A stretch of DNA of 64,000 bases from Actinocrinis puniceicyclus (GCF_018283645.1 NZ_JAGSXH010000009.1:30657-94656); one strand, 5' to 3'; shown: positions 28,588-36,283, counted from the stretch's first letter. A program made the numbers and translations. Notes: a model not told the origin generated them from the sequence alone.

Positions 28588-29295
28588 TCAGACGCGTACA
28601 GCATCACGGTCCGCGCGCTTCTCCGGGTTGACGAACCTGTAGCCGACGTTGCGAACAGTACCGATCAACTGTTCGTGTTCAGCGCCGAGCTTCGCGCGCA
28701 GCCGCCGCACGTGGACGTCCACGGTGCGCGTACCGCCGAAGTAGTCGTAGCCCCAGACCTCCTGCAGCAGTTGCGCCCGGGTAAAAACCCGGCCAGGGTG
28801 CTGCGCGAGGTACTTGAGCAGTTCGAATTCCTTGAACGTCAGATCGAGCACCCGGTTGCGCAGCCGTGCGGTGTACGTCGCCTCGTCGATGGTCAGGTCG
28901 CCGTTGCGGATCTCCAGAGGCAGATCCTCCGAGCCAGTCGCGGCGGCCAGGCGACCCACCGCCAGCCGGATGCGGGCCTCGACCTCGGCAGGCCCAGCGG
29001 TGTCCAGGAGCACGTCGTCCACGCCCCATTCCGCGGTCACCGCGGCGAGGCCGCCCTCGGTGGTGATCAGCAGCATCGGGCAGTCGAGGCCGGTGGTGCG
29101 CAGAACCCGGCACAGCGAGCGGGTGGCGGGCAGTTCGCGGCGGCCGTCCACCATCAGCACATCCGCCGGGGCGGTGTCCATCAGGGCGGATGCTTCCGCG
29201 GGGCCGACGCGGACGTTGTGAAGGAGCAGACCGAGCGCGGGGAGTACTTCTGCCGAAGGAGCGAGAGCATTGGTCAACAGGAGAAGGGTGGCCAT
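28588..29295 (-). CDS. glnR: GlnR, nitrogen-responsive OmpR-family regulator
   Basis: Orphan response regulator (235 residues) that in actinomycetes controls nitrogen assimilation genes. N-terminal receiver with [27 protein letters not shown] and Asp50 ([11 protein letters not shown]). C-terminal winged helix with the near-invariant [20 protein letters not shown] and [32 protein letters not shown] typical of GlnR. No partner kinase gene adjoins it, as expected for GlnR. AAGGAG lies 10 nt before ATG 29295. It is divergent from a ThiS/MoaD-like gene, and a candidate GlnR half-site pair occurs about 125 nt upstream. Regulates nitrogen; mshD follows on the same strand. Confidence 0.93.
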   Translation of the reverse strand: MATLLLLTNALAPSAEVLPALGLLLHNVRVGPAEASALMDTAPADVLMVDGRRELPATRSLCRVLRTTGLDCPMLLITTEGGLAAVTAEWGVDDVLLDTAGPAEVEARIRLAVGRLAAATGSEDLPLEIRNGDLTIDEATYTARLRNRVLDLTFKEFELLKYLAQHPGRVFTRAQLLQEVWGYDYFGGTRTVDVHVRRLRAKLGAEHEQLIGTVRNVGYRFVNPEKRADRDAVRV

Positions 29296-29689
29296 GGGGT
29301 GGTGCTCCTTCCGCCGTGCTGTACAGGTGCCGGATGGTCGGGTGTCGATCGCGCCGGCCGAGACCGCAGCGTTCTCACCGCCGAGCCGGCGCCCACACGC
29401 AGAGACTCGTGAGGCGTATGTAACGTGCTCGTAAAAAACACGAAGGATCCAGTGGCCTCATCGCCCGGATCCTCTGGTCGCAGGATAGCGGACATAGACG
29501 GGGCATGTCTGCGGGGTGACGGACATTTCTCGCTTCGTTGTCGGGTAAGCGCCGATACAGAGAAAGCAATCTGTTGACTCGCCGGGCTGAACGAGTCCCG
29601 CGCGCAATCGTCCGCGTGTGACGATGCGCACCGCGCGGGTACCGTTGCTCTGGCGCACGCCAAGCCGACCTAGGGAGGGAGCGAAGCCG
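29296..29689. other. Intergenic region between divergent glnR and the ThiS/MoaD-like gene
   Basis: 394 nt without a supportable gene. It should hold both promoters. I see a 7-bp inverted repeat AGGATCC/GGATCCT flanking 29444-29473, an A-run at 29433-29438, and the candidate GlnR site listed separately. No RNA gene recognised. Confidence 0.5.
29420..29435 (+). promoter_or_regulatory. Candidate GlnR box upstream of glnR
   Basis: GTAAC (29420-29424), six spacer bases, then GTAAA (29431-29435). The actinomycete GlnR consensus is an a-site GTnAC followed after six bases by a b-site GaAAC, so the first half matches fully and the second at 3 of 5. Position, about 125 nt upstream of the glnR start, allows autoregulation. 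Chance match is possible. Confidence 0.35.
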
Positions 29690-29962
29690 GTGCGAGCAAC
29701 AGGCACGGCGACCTTGCGGTACTGGGCCGCTGCACGGGAGGCCGCGGGCACCTCCGAGGAGCAGACACACGCCGCCACGCTAGGCGCGGCGCTCTCTGGC
29801 GCGGTCGCCGAGCGCGGCGCCGACGGCGCACGGCTGGCCCGGGTCCTTCGGCGCTGTTCGTTCCTGGTCGACGGGCAGCAGGTCGGCAAGCGCGATCCTG
29901 AGACAGTGCCTCTCGACGCGGGAACCGTCGTGGAGGTCCTTCCACCGTTCGCGGGCGGATGA
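29690..29962 (+). CDS. ThiS/MoaD-family sulfur-carrier protein
   Basis: 90-residue beta-grasp sulfur carrier ending in PPFAGG, the C-terminal diglycine that is thiocarboxylated. The opening TATLRYWAAAREAAGTSEEQ is MoaD-like. Start GTG 29690 is set by GGGAGGGAG about 7 nt upstream; the frame is open to 29618 but that part lacks a site. It could serve molybdopterin synthesis or another thiocarboxylate pathway; no MoaE or ThiF neighbour is present to decide. Located between glnR and a membrane protein; sulfur-transfer genes occur 5 kb further on. Confidence 0.82.
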   Translation: MRATGTATLRYWAAAREAAGTSEEQTHAATLGAALSGAVAERGADGARLARVLRRCSFLVDGQQVGKRDPETVPLDAGTVVEVLPPFAGG

Positions 29963-29971
29963 CCAGCCGCG

Positions 29972-31255
29972 ATGACTTACGGACATGAAGACGAGGGCTC
30001 GCCGGGGCCCGAGCCCCCGGCGGGCCGCGGCCGGCGCCGTAAACCCGAACCGGAGCCCGAGCGCGCTGCTCCAGAGTCCGCTGCCTACGACGCGCAGTGG
30101 GAGCAGTCCGGCCTCGGCTGGGACCCACAGGCGTGGAACGAAGCGCAGCGTGACCAATATGCGGCGACGCAAAGCGGGTACGCCCTCGACGAGTTCGCGC
30201 CAGATCCCTACCCAGCCGACTCGTACGACTCGTACCGCTCTGATCCAAACGACCAGTACCGGGGTCATCCGCACATTCCGAGCCAATACGAACCCGCTCG
30301 GCACACAGAAGCGCCGCCCGACGCCGATCGGGAACCGCCCGTCGAGCACGCGCCGGGACCGCATGGCCGCAGCGGATATCCGCGGGATGAATACGAGTTC
30401 ACACACGAGCTGACCGACGAGTTCGAAGAAGAGTTCGACGATGCTCCCGCGCGTGCCCGCACCCCGGCTGCCGAGCCTGCGACCGAACCGCCGCGTACTC
30501 TTCCCGCCGCTGTCGCCTCGGGTCCCGGCCAAGGGGCGTTCGGAGCGGCGGGCCTGGCCGTGGTGACCGGGGTCGGCGCGCTCGTGGCAACCCCGGTCCT
30601 CGCCGTGGTGGTGGGCCTCGGCCAGGTCGGACTCGCGGTCGGCTGGCTGCGCACGTCCGGCTACCAGAGCGCGCGTCGCACGCTCGGGTCGGTCGTGGCG
30701 ATCGGGCTGGCGTGTGTCGCGCTCGCCTACCGCCTGGCCCCGGACCGAGCGCCGACGGCGATGATCGGCGCGCTCGGTGTCGGCTTCGTGTTCCTCGCCG
30801 CCGATCAGCTGTTCCGCAGGAACATCGGGCCCGGCCGGCATCGCAGCGAAGCACTCGCCGCCGCCGTGACCGCGGCGGCGTTCACCGTGCTGCCCGCCGG
30901 ATACCTCGTGGCGCAGCGCCAGGATCCGGCGCTCGCCGGGGCCTGTGCGCTGGCGGCCGCGGTCGCGGTGCTCTGCGCGGCCCTGGTCGGCGCGGGCACC
31001 GGGCCGGCCGGCGTCGCGGCCGGCGTCATAGCCGGCGCCGCGCTCGGTGCGCTGTCCGCGGCCACGCTGGGCGCGGCGGCCGGGACGGCGGGTGGCGCGC
31101 TCGGCGGAACCCTGTCAGGGCTCTTCGCCATCGCGGGGGCGCGGGCCGCGGACCGGGTCGGCGCGGAGGGCGGCGACGTGCGCATCAGCGCGCAGGTGCT
31201 TCCGGTCGCGCTTTCCGCGATCGGCGCCGTGATCGCCGCTCAAGTCGTCCGCTGA
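29972..31255 (+). CDS. Large-tailed polytopic membrane protein of unknown function
   Basis: 427 residues. The first about 180 are hydrophilic and disordered, rich in Pro/Glu/Asp/Tyr (SYDSYRSDPNDQYRG), then about nine TM segments with many Gly/Ala residues from residue 188 to the end. I recognise no family. It starts 9 nt after the sulfur-carrier stop, so co-transcription is likely. Position next to lmeA and glnR matches a conserved actinobacterial membrane protein position, but function cannot be read from the sequence. Confidence 0.7.
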   Translation: MTYGHEDEGSPGPEPPAGRGRRRKPEPEPERAAPESAAYDAQWEQSGLGWDPQAWNEAQRDQYAATQSGYALDEFAPDPYPADSYDSYRSDPNDQYRGHPHIPSQYEPARHTEAPPDADREPPVEHAPGPHGRSGYPRDEYEFTHELTDEFEEEFDDAPARARTPAAEPATEPPRTLPAAVASGPGQGAFGAAGLAVVTGVGALVATPVLAVVVGLGQVGLAVGWLRTSGYQSARRTLGSVVAIGLACVALAYRLAPDRAPTAMIGALGVGFVFLAADQLFRRNIGPGRHRSEALAAAVTAAAFTVLPAGYLVAQRQDPALAGACALAAAVAVLCAALVGAGTGPAGVAAGVIAGAALGALSAATLGAAAGTAGGALGGTLSGLFAIAGARAADRVGAEGGDVRISAQVLPVALSAIGAVIAAQVVR

Positions 31256-31382
31256 GCCGCGGGCACGTGTAGTCCGTGCATACCGGGGAACCTCGTAGCA
31301 GCCTTGTCCCCTCTTCTCTTGCGGAGCACCGCTTCTGTGACCGTCCGCTCAGGCAGAGCACTGAGCGGCTACCCTCGAAAGG

Positions 31383-32177
31383 GTGACCGTGCCGACCCCG
31401 GAATCCTCGGACCGCTATTACGGCGACTACTACGAGGACGCGCCCCCGGTCTCCGCGCTGAGCCGGCCGCCACGCCGCCGGCACCGCGGCCGCGGCTGGC
31501 TCATCGCCCTGCTCGTCCTGGTCGCGCTGCTGATCGGCGCGGACCGGATCGCCGCCGCCGTCACGGAAAGCCAGCTGGCCGCGAAGATCCAGTCGAGCCA
31601 GAACCTGAGCCGGAAGCCCTCGGTCTCCATCGACGGCTTCCCGTTCCTGACGCAGGTCATCTCGCGGCACTTCGGCAACGCCACGGTGGACATCGACAAC
31701 CTCGACGAGCGCGGCGTGCCCATTGCGCACATCCACGCCGACCTGAACGGGGTCCATGTCTCGTCGGGATACAACAGCGCGACCGTGGACACGCTCACCG
31801 GTACCGCCACGCTCAGCTACGCCCAGCTCTCGACCACGTTGAGCAAGGACGCGGGCATCGGGCAGATCACGCTCAGCCAGGGCGCCGGCAACCAGGTCAA
31901 GGCCGCCTACAATCTCGCCGGCATCGGCATCAGCGCCGACGTCGCCGTGAGTGTGCTCAGCGGCAACCGGCTCGAATTCAAGACGACGCACGTCCAATCG
32001 CCGCTGTCCGGACTGGGCCTGAAAACGCCGGCGAACTTCGACGTGAAGGTCCCGCTCGGCAATCTCCCCTTCGGCATGCAGCTGCAGGATCTGCGCGTCA
32101 CCCCGACGGGCGTGGACATCTCGGCGACCGGCCACAACGTGCTGCTCACCGGGAGTTCGGTCGGCACAACCGGCTGA
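31383..32177 (+). CDS. LmeA-like DUF2993 phospholipid-binding protein
   Basis: 264 residues, N-terminal TM anchor (about residues 39-58, WLIALLVLVALLIGADRIA) and an extracytoplasmic DUF2993 domain with a repeated strand pattern (VTESQLAAKIQ, PSVSIDGFPFLTQVISRHFGNATVDI, GVHV). Mycobacterial LmeA, encoded next to glnR, takes part in lipomannan/mannan elongation in the cell envelope; the synteny supports the assignment while the exact role here is inferred. A GTG start at 31383 lies 7 nt after TACCCT, compatible with a leaderless transcript. Confidence 0.8.
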   Translation: MTVPTPESSDRYYGDYYEDAPPVSALSRPPRRRHRGRGWLIALLVLVALLIGADRIAAAVTESQLAAKIQSSQNLSRKPSVSIDGFPFLTQVISRHFGNATVDIDNLDERGVPIAHIHADLNGVHVSSGYNSATVDTLTGTATLSYAQLSTTLSKDAGIGQITLSQGAGNQVKAAYNLAGIGISADVAVSVLSGNRLEFKTTHVQSPLSGLGLKTPANFDVKVPLGNLPFGMQLQDLRVTPTGVDISATGHNVLLTGSSVGTTG

Positions 32178-32224
32178 GCCGCGCCGCGCCGCACTCGCCG
32201 CACTCGCTCGCCGCTTCAGCGAGC

Positions 32225-32241
32225 GCCGCGCGCAGCGCGGC
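32225..32241. terminator. Hairpin between convergent lmeA-like and cupredoxin genes
   Basis: GCCGCGC-GCA-GCGCGGC, a perfect 7-bp stem with a 3-nt loop, 48 nt after the lmeA-like stop and 9 nt before the cupredoxin stop. No U tract follows, as is common for actinobacterial terminators. A second, weaker hairpin (CTCGCT/AGCGAG) precedes it. Confidence 0.5.
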
Positions 32242-32249
32242 CTACGTGG

Positions 32250-32675
32250 TCACTTGACGATGAGCGTGCCGTGCTTCATCGAGGGGTGGATCGCGCAGTG
32301 GTACGCGTAGGAGCCGGGCGCGGTCGGCGCGGTGAAGGTCACCGTCCCGCCGGCCGGGACGCTCGCGTCGAAGCCGCCGGCCGAGTCCGCGGTCACCGTG
32401 TGCATGACCGAGTCCTTGTTGGTGACGGTGACCTGTGCGCCCGGTGCCGCGGTCAGCGGTCCGCTGAACGCGAAGTCGGCGATGGTGATCGTGTCGGCGG
32501 CCGAGGCCGGGGCGCTGCCGCCGCCCGCCGGCATCCCGGACATCGAGGAGGAAGCCGCCGCGGACGGCGTCGAGGCCGCCGCGCCGCCGGATCCGGAGGA
32601 ACTGGAACATGCCGCCGCCCCCGCGAGGGCCAAGACCGTGGCGGCGGCACCGAGGATGCGCGAGGATCTGTTCAT
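32250..32675 (-). CDS. Exported cupredoxin (type 1 copper protein)
   Basis: 141-residue small blue copper protein, predicted exported and possibly lipid-anchored: signal MNRSSRILGAAATVLALAGAAAC (imperfect lipobox), a Ser/Ala/Gly/Met-rich linker, then an amicyanin/plastocyanin-like fold with the copper ligands: His in DSVMHTVT and Cys-His-Met in YHCAIHPSM. It would shuttle electrons or bind copper outside the membrane. Start ATG 32675 is placed right after an ECF-type promoter with no room for a Shine-Dalgarno, i.e. leaderless. Divergently paired with an ECF sigma factor gene, so probably in its regulon. Confidence 0.88.
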   Translation of the reverse strand: MNRSSRILGAAATVLALAGAAACSSSSGSGGAAASTPSAAASSSMSGMPAGGGSAPASAADTITIADFAFSGPLTAAPGAQVTVTNKDSVMHTVTADSAGGFDASVPAGGTVTFTAPTAPGSYAYHCAIHPSMKHGTLIVK

Positions 32676-32681
32676 GTTCTG

Positions 32682-32739
32682 GACACGGACGCACTCCCGT
32701 GCCGGTTCAGCTGAACGCAAAGGACGGGCCGAACGTGAT
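32682..32739. promoter_or_regulatory. Symmetric divergent ECF-sigma promoter pair
   Basis: Minus strand: TGAACC (32709-32704), 16-nt spacer, CGTGTC (32687-32682), then 6 nt to the cupredoxin ATG. Plus strand: TGAACG (32712-32717), 16-nt spacer, CGTGAT (32734-32739), then 6 nt to the sigma ATG. The two -35 elements sit back-to-back in the palindrome GTTCAGCTGAAC (32705-32716). TGAAC-N16-CGT is the pattern I recall for mycobacterial SigL-type promoters, which supports autoregulation by the adjacent sigma factor. Confidence 0.8.
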
Positions 32740-32745
32740 AACGGT

Positions 32746-33273
32746 ATGGCGGCAAGCTCCGAAGTCCTCGACGAGGCGGCGCTGCGTCTGCTGTACGCGG
32801 AACACTCCGGTCCGGTCCTGGCGTATCTGCTGAAGCTGACCCGGGACCGGGCGCGAGCCGAGGACCTGCTCCAGGAGACGATGCTTCGCGCCTGGCGCCG
32901 GCCGGCCGCCTTCGAGCCGGGCCGCGGCTCGGTGCGTGCCTGGCTGTGCACGGTGGCGCACAATCTCGTGGTCGACGACGCCCGCTCGCGCGCGGCCCGT
33001 CCGACCGAGACGGAGCTCACCGAGTACACCGATCGGGCCGACGAGGGTGTGGACCCGTACGATGCGGCGCTGCGCGCCTGGGAGTTCGCCGACGCGCTGG
33101 CCGCGCTCAGCGCCGAGCACCGGGCCGTCGTCATCGAGGTCTACTACCGGCGTGCGACGGTCGCGGAGGCCGCGCGCGCCTTGGGCATCCCGCCCGGAAC
33201 CGTGAAGTCGCGCACGTTCTACGCGCTGCGCGCCCTGCGTCTCGCCTGTCAGGAAAGGGGGATCACGCCGTGA
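32746..33273 (+). CDS. ECF RNA polymerase sigma factor (SigL-like)
   Basis: 175 residues with sigma region 2 (LRLLYAEHSGPVLAYLLKLTRDRARAEDLLQETMLRAWRR) and region 4 (ALSAEHRAVVIEVYYRRATVAEAARALGIPPGTVKSRTFYALRALR) and nothing else, the definition of an ECF factor. Its GTGA overlap with the following anti-sigma gene and the upstream SigL-type promoter argue for an autoregulated sigma/anti-sigma switch. ATG 32746 lies 6 nt after the -10-like CGTGAT, so the message may be leaderless. Likely controls the divergent cupredoxin gene; the signal sensed is unknown. Confidence 0.92.
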   Translation: MAASSEVLDEAALRLLYAEHSGPVLAYLLKLTRDRARAEDLLQETMLRAWRRPAAFEPGRGSVRAWLCTVAHNLVVDDARSRAARPTETELTEYTDRADEGVDPYDAALRAWEFADALAALSAEHRAVVIEVYYRRATVAEAARALGIPPGTVKSRTFYALRALRLACQERGITP

Positions 33274-34049
33274 ACGATCGGCTGCCCCCGTGCAACGCTC
33301 CCAGCGACCCGTGGCTGCGTGAGGCGATAGGAGCGTACCTGCTCGGTGCGCTCGAACCGGCGGAGAACGACCGCGTCGCGGCGCACCTGGCCGAGTGCGC
33401 GAGTTGCCGCGCCGAGTACGGCGAGTTGACCGAGCTCGTGCCGCTGCTGGCCTCGGTGACCGAGACGGAAGCGGTCAACGGCCCGGTGCGTCCGGAGCCC
33501 GCAGTGCTCGGACGGGTGTTGGAGACCGCCTCGCAGCACGCCGCCGACACCGGCCGCGTAGGGCGCGCGCGAGTGCCGTGGCTGCGCCGTCTCCGGTCCG
33601 CGGGCTCCGCTGCTCGATCGCGTCCGAGGACCATGCGGGCCCGGTTGGCCATCGCCGTCGTCGGGCTGGTGGCCGCAGCCGGGGCCTGGGTCGGAGTGCT
33701 GGCCTCCGGAGGGCAGAGCGCGGCCGTGGCCGGCTCCTGGTCCGCCGCGGCGAGCGCCTCGCCGTATCAGCCGGGCGAGTCCGCGATCACCGCCAGCGTC
33801 CAGGTCTCCGCGGTGAGCTGGGGCTCGAGGATCCAGCTGAAGATGGACCATGTTCCGGTCGGCTACACGTGCACCATGGTGGTGGTGAGCACCACCGGTC
33901 AGCCGGTCGTGGCCGGCAACTGGAAGGCCAGCGCCGAGGAGTCGTTCACCATCCCCGGCTCGGTGTCACTCGCTCCGGACCGGATCGCGGCCATCCAGGT
34001 GGAGTTGCCGGACGGCAGCACCCTGCTGAGCTTGAACCGGCCTTCGTGA
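33270..34049 (+). CDS. Membrane-anchored zinc-binding anti-sigma factor
   Basis: 259 residues, cognate anti-sigma for the preceding ECF factor by its 4-nt overlap. N-terminal zinc-binding ASD helix bundle (about residues 15-60) with the conserved His-x3-Cys-x2-Cys in HLAECASCRAEY; one TM helix near 115-140; an outer domain of about 110 residues with strands GSRIQLKMDHVPVGYTCTMVVVS and TSGS-like linkers. The layout is that of RslA-type regulators whose zinc site releases sigma under oxidative stress, which would suit an envelope redox/copper signal. RGLP-like sensing is inference. Confidence 0.88.
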   Translation: MNDRLPPCNAPSDPWLREAIGAYLLGALEPAENDRVAAHLAECASCRAEYGELTELVPLLASVTETEAVNGPVRPEPAVLGRVLETASQHAADTGRVGRARVPWLRRLRSAGSAARSRPRTMRARLAIAVVGLVAAAGAWVGVLASGGQSAAVAGSWSAAASASPYQPGESAITASVQVSAVSWGSRIQLKMDHVPVGYTCTMVVVSTTGQPVVAGNWKASAEESFTIPGSVSLAPDRIAAIQVELPDGSTLLSLNRPS

Positions 34050-34218
34050 GACATCCGCACTGAGCCGGCAGCACTGTCCTGAGACAGCAGCCCCGGGGCC
34101 ACCAGGCTCAGCTCCCCGTACTCGAACGTGCGTGCTGGCGGTCGCTGTGCTGAAACGCGCAGCGTCTGCGATGAGGCAACCGTTTTGTGAGACGGACGTC
34201 TCGGCAGGTGAGATGTTA

Positions 34219-34248
34219 ATGACAGCGCGCCCGGCGGCTCCCTAGTAT
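34219..34248 (+). promoter_or_regulatory. Promoter for the cysteine-rich leader peptide
   Basis: ATGACA (34219-34224, 5 of 6 to TTGACA), 18-nt spacer, TAGTAT (34243-34248, close to TATAAT). The predicted transcription start is about 7 nt downstream, at the ATG of the leader ORF (34256), so the mRNA would be leaderless. It is the best housekeeping-type promoter in the 476-nt gap before the sulfurtransferase gene. Confidence 0.65.
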
Positions 34249-34255
34249 CGACCGC

Positions 34256-34333
34256 ATGAGGCCCCAGGCGGAGCTGACCAAGCGGCGCGCAGTCGATCTG
34301 TGCCGCGTCGCGGCCTGCCTGTGTTGTCGCTGA
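34256..34333 (+). CDS. Cysteine-rich leader peptide upstream of sulfurtransferase operon
   Basis: A 25-residue ORF in the gap before the sulfurtransferase gene. It begins MRPQAELTKRRAVDL and ends with CRVAACLCCR, i.e. four cysteines among the last ten residues, two adjacent at the end. Short ORFs with R-x-VDL-x-RVA-x2-LC endings precede sulfur-metabolism genes in many actinobacteria and are thought to act as cysteine-responsive attenuators. Here a strong promoter places its ATG at the predicted transcript 5' end. A perfect hairpin begins 9 nt after the stop. The peptide itself need not have a function; ribosome stalling at the Cys codons would be the signal. Confidence 0.75.
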   Translation: MRPQAELTKRRAVDLCRVAACLCCR

Positions 34334-34342
34334 CCTTCGCCT

Positions 34343-34359
34343 GACCGGCCGCGCCGGTC
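34343..34359 (+). terminator. Hairpin after the leader peptide (candidate attenuator)
   Basis: GACCGGC-CGC-GCCGGTC, a perfect 7-bp stem and 3-nt loop, 9 nt after the leader stop and about 165 nt before the sulfurtransferase start. No U-tract follows, so it could be a Rho-type or translation-coupled attenuator element rather than a classic intrinsic terminator. Further GC-rich complementary runs lie between 34360 and 34440. Confidence 0.45.
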
Positions 34360-34525
34360 CGCCGCGGCTCGAGCGCCCAGCTCGCCGCCCCTTCCCCGAG
34401 CGGCCGTCCCGGCCGCAGCGCACGCGAAGAACCCGAGCACCGCCCGGCGCCAGCCGCCCGAAAAGCCCCCGTTTCAGCGTCAACGCGCACAAGCAGCAAC
34501 GAACAGCCCTGGAGGGATGAAACTC

Positions 34526-35359
34526 ATGAGCCGCACCGACGTCCTGGTCGACGCAGACTGGGTCGAGGCACACCTCGACGACCCCAAGGTGGTCGTGGTC
34601 GAAGTGGACGAGGACACGGCCGCCTACGACAAGAACCACATCCGCAACGCGATCCGGATCGACTGGAAGAAGGACCTGCAGGATCCGGTCCGGCGCGACT
34701 TCGTATCCAAGGAGCAGTTCGAGGCGCTGCTCTCGCAGCGCGGCATCGCCAACGGCGACACCGTGGTGCTCTACGGCGGCAACAACAACTGGTTCGCGTC
34801 GTACGCCTACTGGTACTTCAAGCTCTACGGCCACCAGGACGTCAAGCTGCTCGACGGCGGCCGCAAGAAGTGGGAGCTGGACTCCCGCGACCTGGTCGAG
34901 GCGGTGCCCAGCCGCCCGGCCACCCAGTACACCGCGCAGCCGCAGGACGCGTCGATCCGCGCGTTCCGCGACGAGGTGGTGGCCGCGATCGGCGCGAAGA
35001 ACCTGGTCGACGTGCGTTCCCCGGACGAGTTCTCCGGCAAGCTGCTGGCCCCGGCGCACCTGCCGCAGGAGCAGTCGCAGCGCCCGGGCCACGTGCCCAC
35101 CGCCAAGAACATCCCCTGGTCGAAGGCGGCCAACGACGACGGCACCTTCAAGTCAGACGCGGAGTTGACCGAGCTCTACCAGGACGCGGGCGTGGACCTG
35201 TCCGAGGACACCATCGCCTACTGCCGCATCGGCGAGCGCTCGGCGCACACCTGGTTCGTGCTGCACGAGCTGCTCGGCCAGCAGAACGTGAAGAACTACG
35301 ACGGCTCGTGGACCGAGTACGGCTCGCTGGTCGGCGTGCCGATCGAGCTGGGTTCCTGA
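34526..35359 (+). CDS. Thiosulfate/3-mercaptopyruvate sulfurtransferase (rhodanese)
   Basis: 277-residue tandem rhodanese that moves sulfane sulfur from thiosulfate or mercaptopyruvate. The first, inactive repeat covers about 5-120 and the second about 150-275 with the active-site loop CRIGERS (Cys near 233), the loop found in actinobacterial CysA/SseA enzymes. Start ATG 34526 is preferred to 34517 because GGAGGG is 9 nt upstream of the former and directly abuts the latter. It is followed by a DUF1416 gene (30 nt), the pair conserved in mycobacteria and streptomycetes. Probably controlled by the leader peptide. Confidence 0.92.
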   Translation: MSRTDVLVDADWVEAHLDDPKVVVVEVDEDTAAYDKNHIRNAIRIDWKKDLQDPVRRDFVSKEQFEALLSQRGIANGDTVVLYGGNNNWFASYAYWYFKLYGHQDVKLLDGGRKKWELDSRDLVEAVPSRPATQYTAQPQDASIRAFRDEVVAAIGAKNLVDVRSPDEFSGKLLAPAHLPQEQSQRPGHVPTAKNIPWSKAANDDGTFKSDAELTELYQDAGVDLSEDTIAYCRIGERSAHTWFVLHELLGQQNVKNYDGSWTEYGSLVGVPIELGS

Positions 35360-35388
35360 CCCGGACAGCGGCGAGGAGGAACAAGATC

Positions 35389-35679
35389 ATGTGCGGTGCG
35401 ACCACCGGCGGACTGTCCCGGGAAGGGATCGACGTGTCGAAGGAAACCATCATCGAAGGCACCATCCAGCGTGACGGCACCCCGGTGACCGGCTACGTGC
35501 GGCTGCTCAACGCGGACGGCGAGTTCACCGCCGAGGTGCCCACCTCGGCGACCGGCGCCTTCCGCTTCTTCGCGGCGCCCGGGTCGTGGACCCTGCGCGC
35601 CCTGGTGCCCGGCGGCAGCGCGGACCGCGCGGTCGTCGCCACGCAGGGCGAGGTCGCCGAGGTCCTGATCTCGGTCTGA
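35389..35679 (+). CDS. DUF1416 protein (SseC-like)
   Basis: 96-residue protein of the DUF1416 family, always beside a CysA-type rhodanese in actinobacteria and presumed to help sulfur transfer. Starts MCGATTGG and then folds as a transthyretin-like beta sandwich: ETIIEGTIQRDGTPVTGYVRLLN, GEFTAEVPTSATGAFRFFAAPGSW, then TLRALVPGG. Start ATG 35389 has GAGGAGGA 6 nt upstream. The conserved Cys2 near the N-terminus could carry sulfur; that is inference. Confidence 0.85.
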   Translation: MCGATTGGLSREGIDVSKETIIEGTIQRDGTPVTGYVRLLNADGEFTAEVPTSATGAFRFFAAPGSWTLRALVPGGSADRAVVATQGEVAEVLISV

Positions 35680-35776
35680 CGGCGCCGTCCCGCGAAGGCG
35701 GCGACGTACGGGCGGCGACACACATGGGCGGCGACGACGGCGCGCCGCCCGCTCAGAGCGCTGAGCATCAGGGCTC

Positions 35777-36139
35777 TCAATAAACGAGCGCCTGTACGTC
35801 GTCTGCCAGTACCTCCTGCACGAACAGCTGCGCCCCGGCGATCCGTACGCCGGGGCGCACGTCTTGTTCCGTGATGTCCCGCCGCGCCGCGCACTGGGAA
35901 CACAGGGTCACGGTGCCGGACTCCAGCACCGCCGCCAGCAGGTCCTCCAGGGGCGCCGAGTGCGGCAGCTCGAACTGCGCCGCGCGGCCCGGAAGCGCGA
36001 ACCACGCGGACTGCCCGGTAAGCCACAGCGAGACCTGCGCGCCTGAGGCCACGCCGACCGCCGCGACCGTGAAAGCCTGCGAGCACCGCTCCGGCGCGTC
36101 CTGACCCGCGGTGACCTTGATGACCAGCTTCTTCGCCAT
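35777..36139 (-). CDS. DsrE-family protein
   Basis: 120 residues, DsrE/DsrF fold. Opening MAKKLVIKVTAGQDAPERCSQAFTVAAVGVASGAQVSLWLTG shows the Rossmann-like DsrE core; two cysteines in LCSQCAARRDI could act in sulfur relay. Ends in VLADDVQALVY. Converges on the DUF1416 gene. A role in sulfur handling fits the neighbouring rhodanese, but DsrE proteins are functionally diverse. Confidence 0.8.
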   Translation of the reverse strand: MAKKLVIKVTAGQDAPERCSQAFTVAAVGVASGAQVSLWLTGQSAWFALPGRAAQFELPHSAPLEDLLAAVLESGTVTLCSQCAARRDITEQDVRPGVRIAGAQLFVQEVLADDVQALVY

Positions 36140-36283
36140 GACCGTCGAGCGTAGCGAGACTCACTCCCGCCCGCGCCCGCGGGCCGCGCGCAAGCTCCCA
36201 TAGACTGAGCCCGTCAATGTCGCTGCGCGGCACGATCGCCGCTGCGAAGCCACAGCCGCCGTTACGCACCCGGAGCGTCCACC

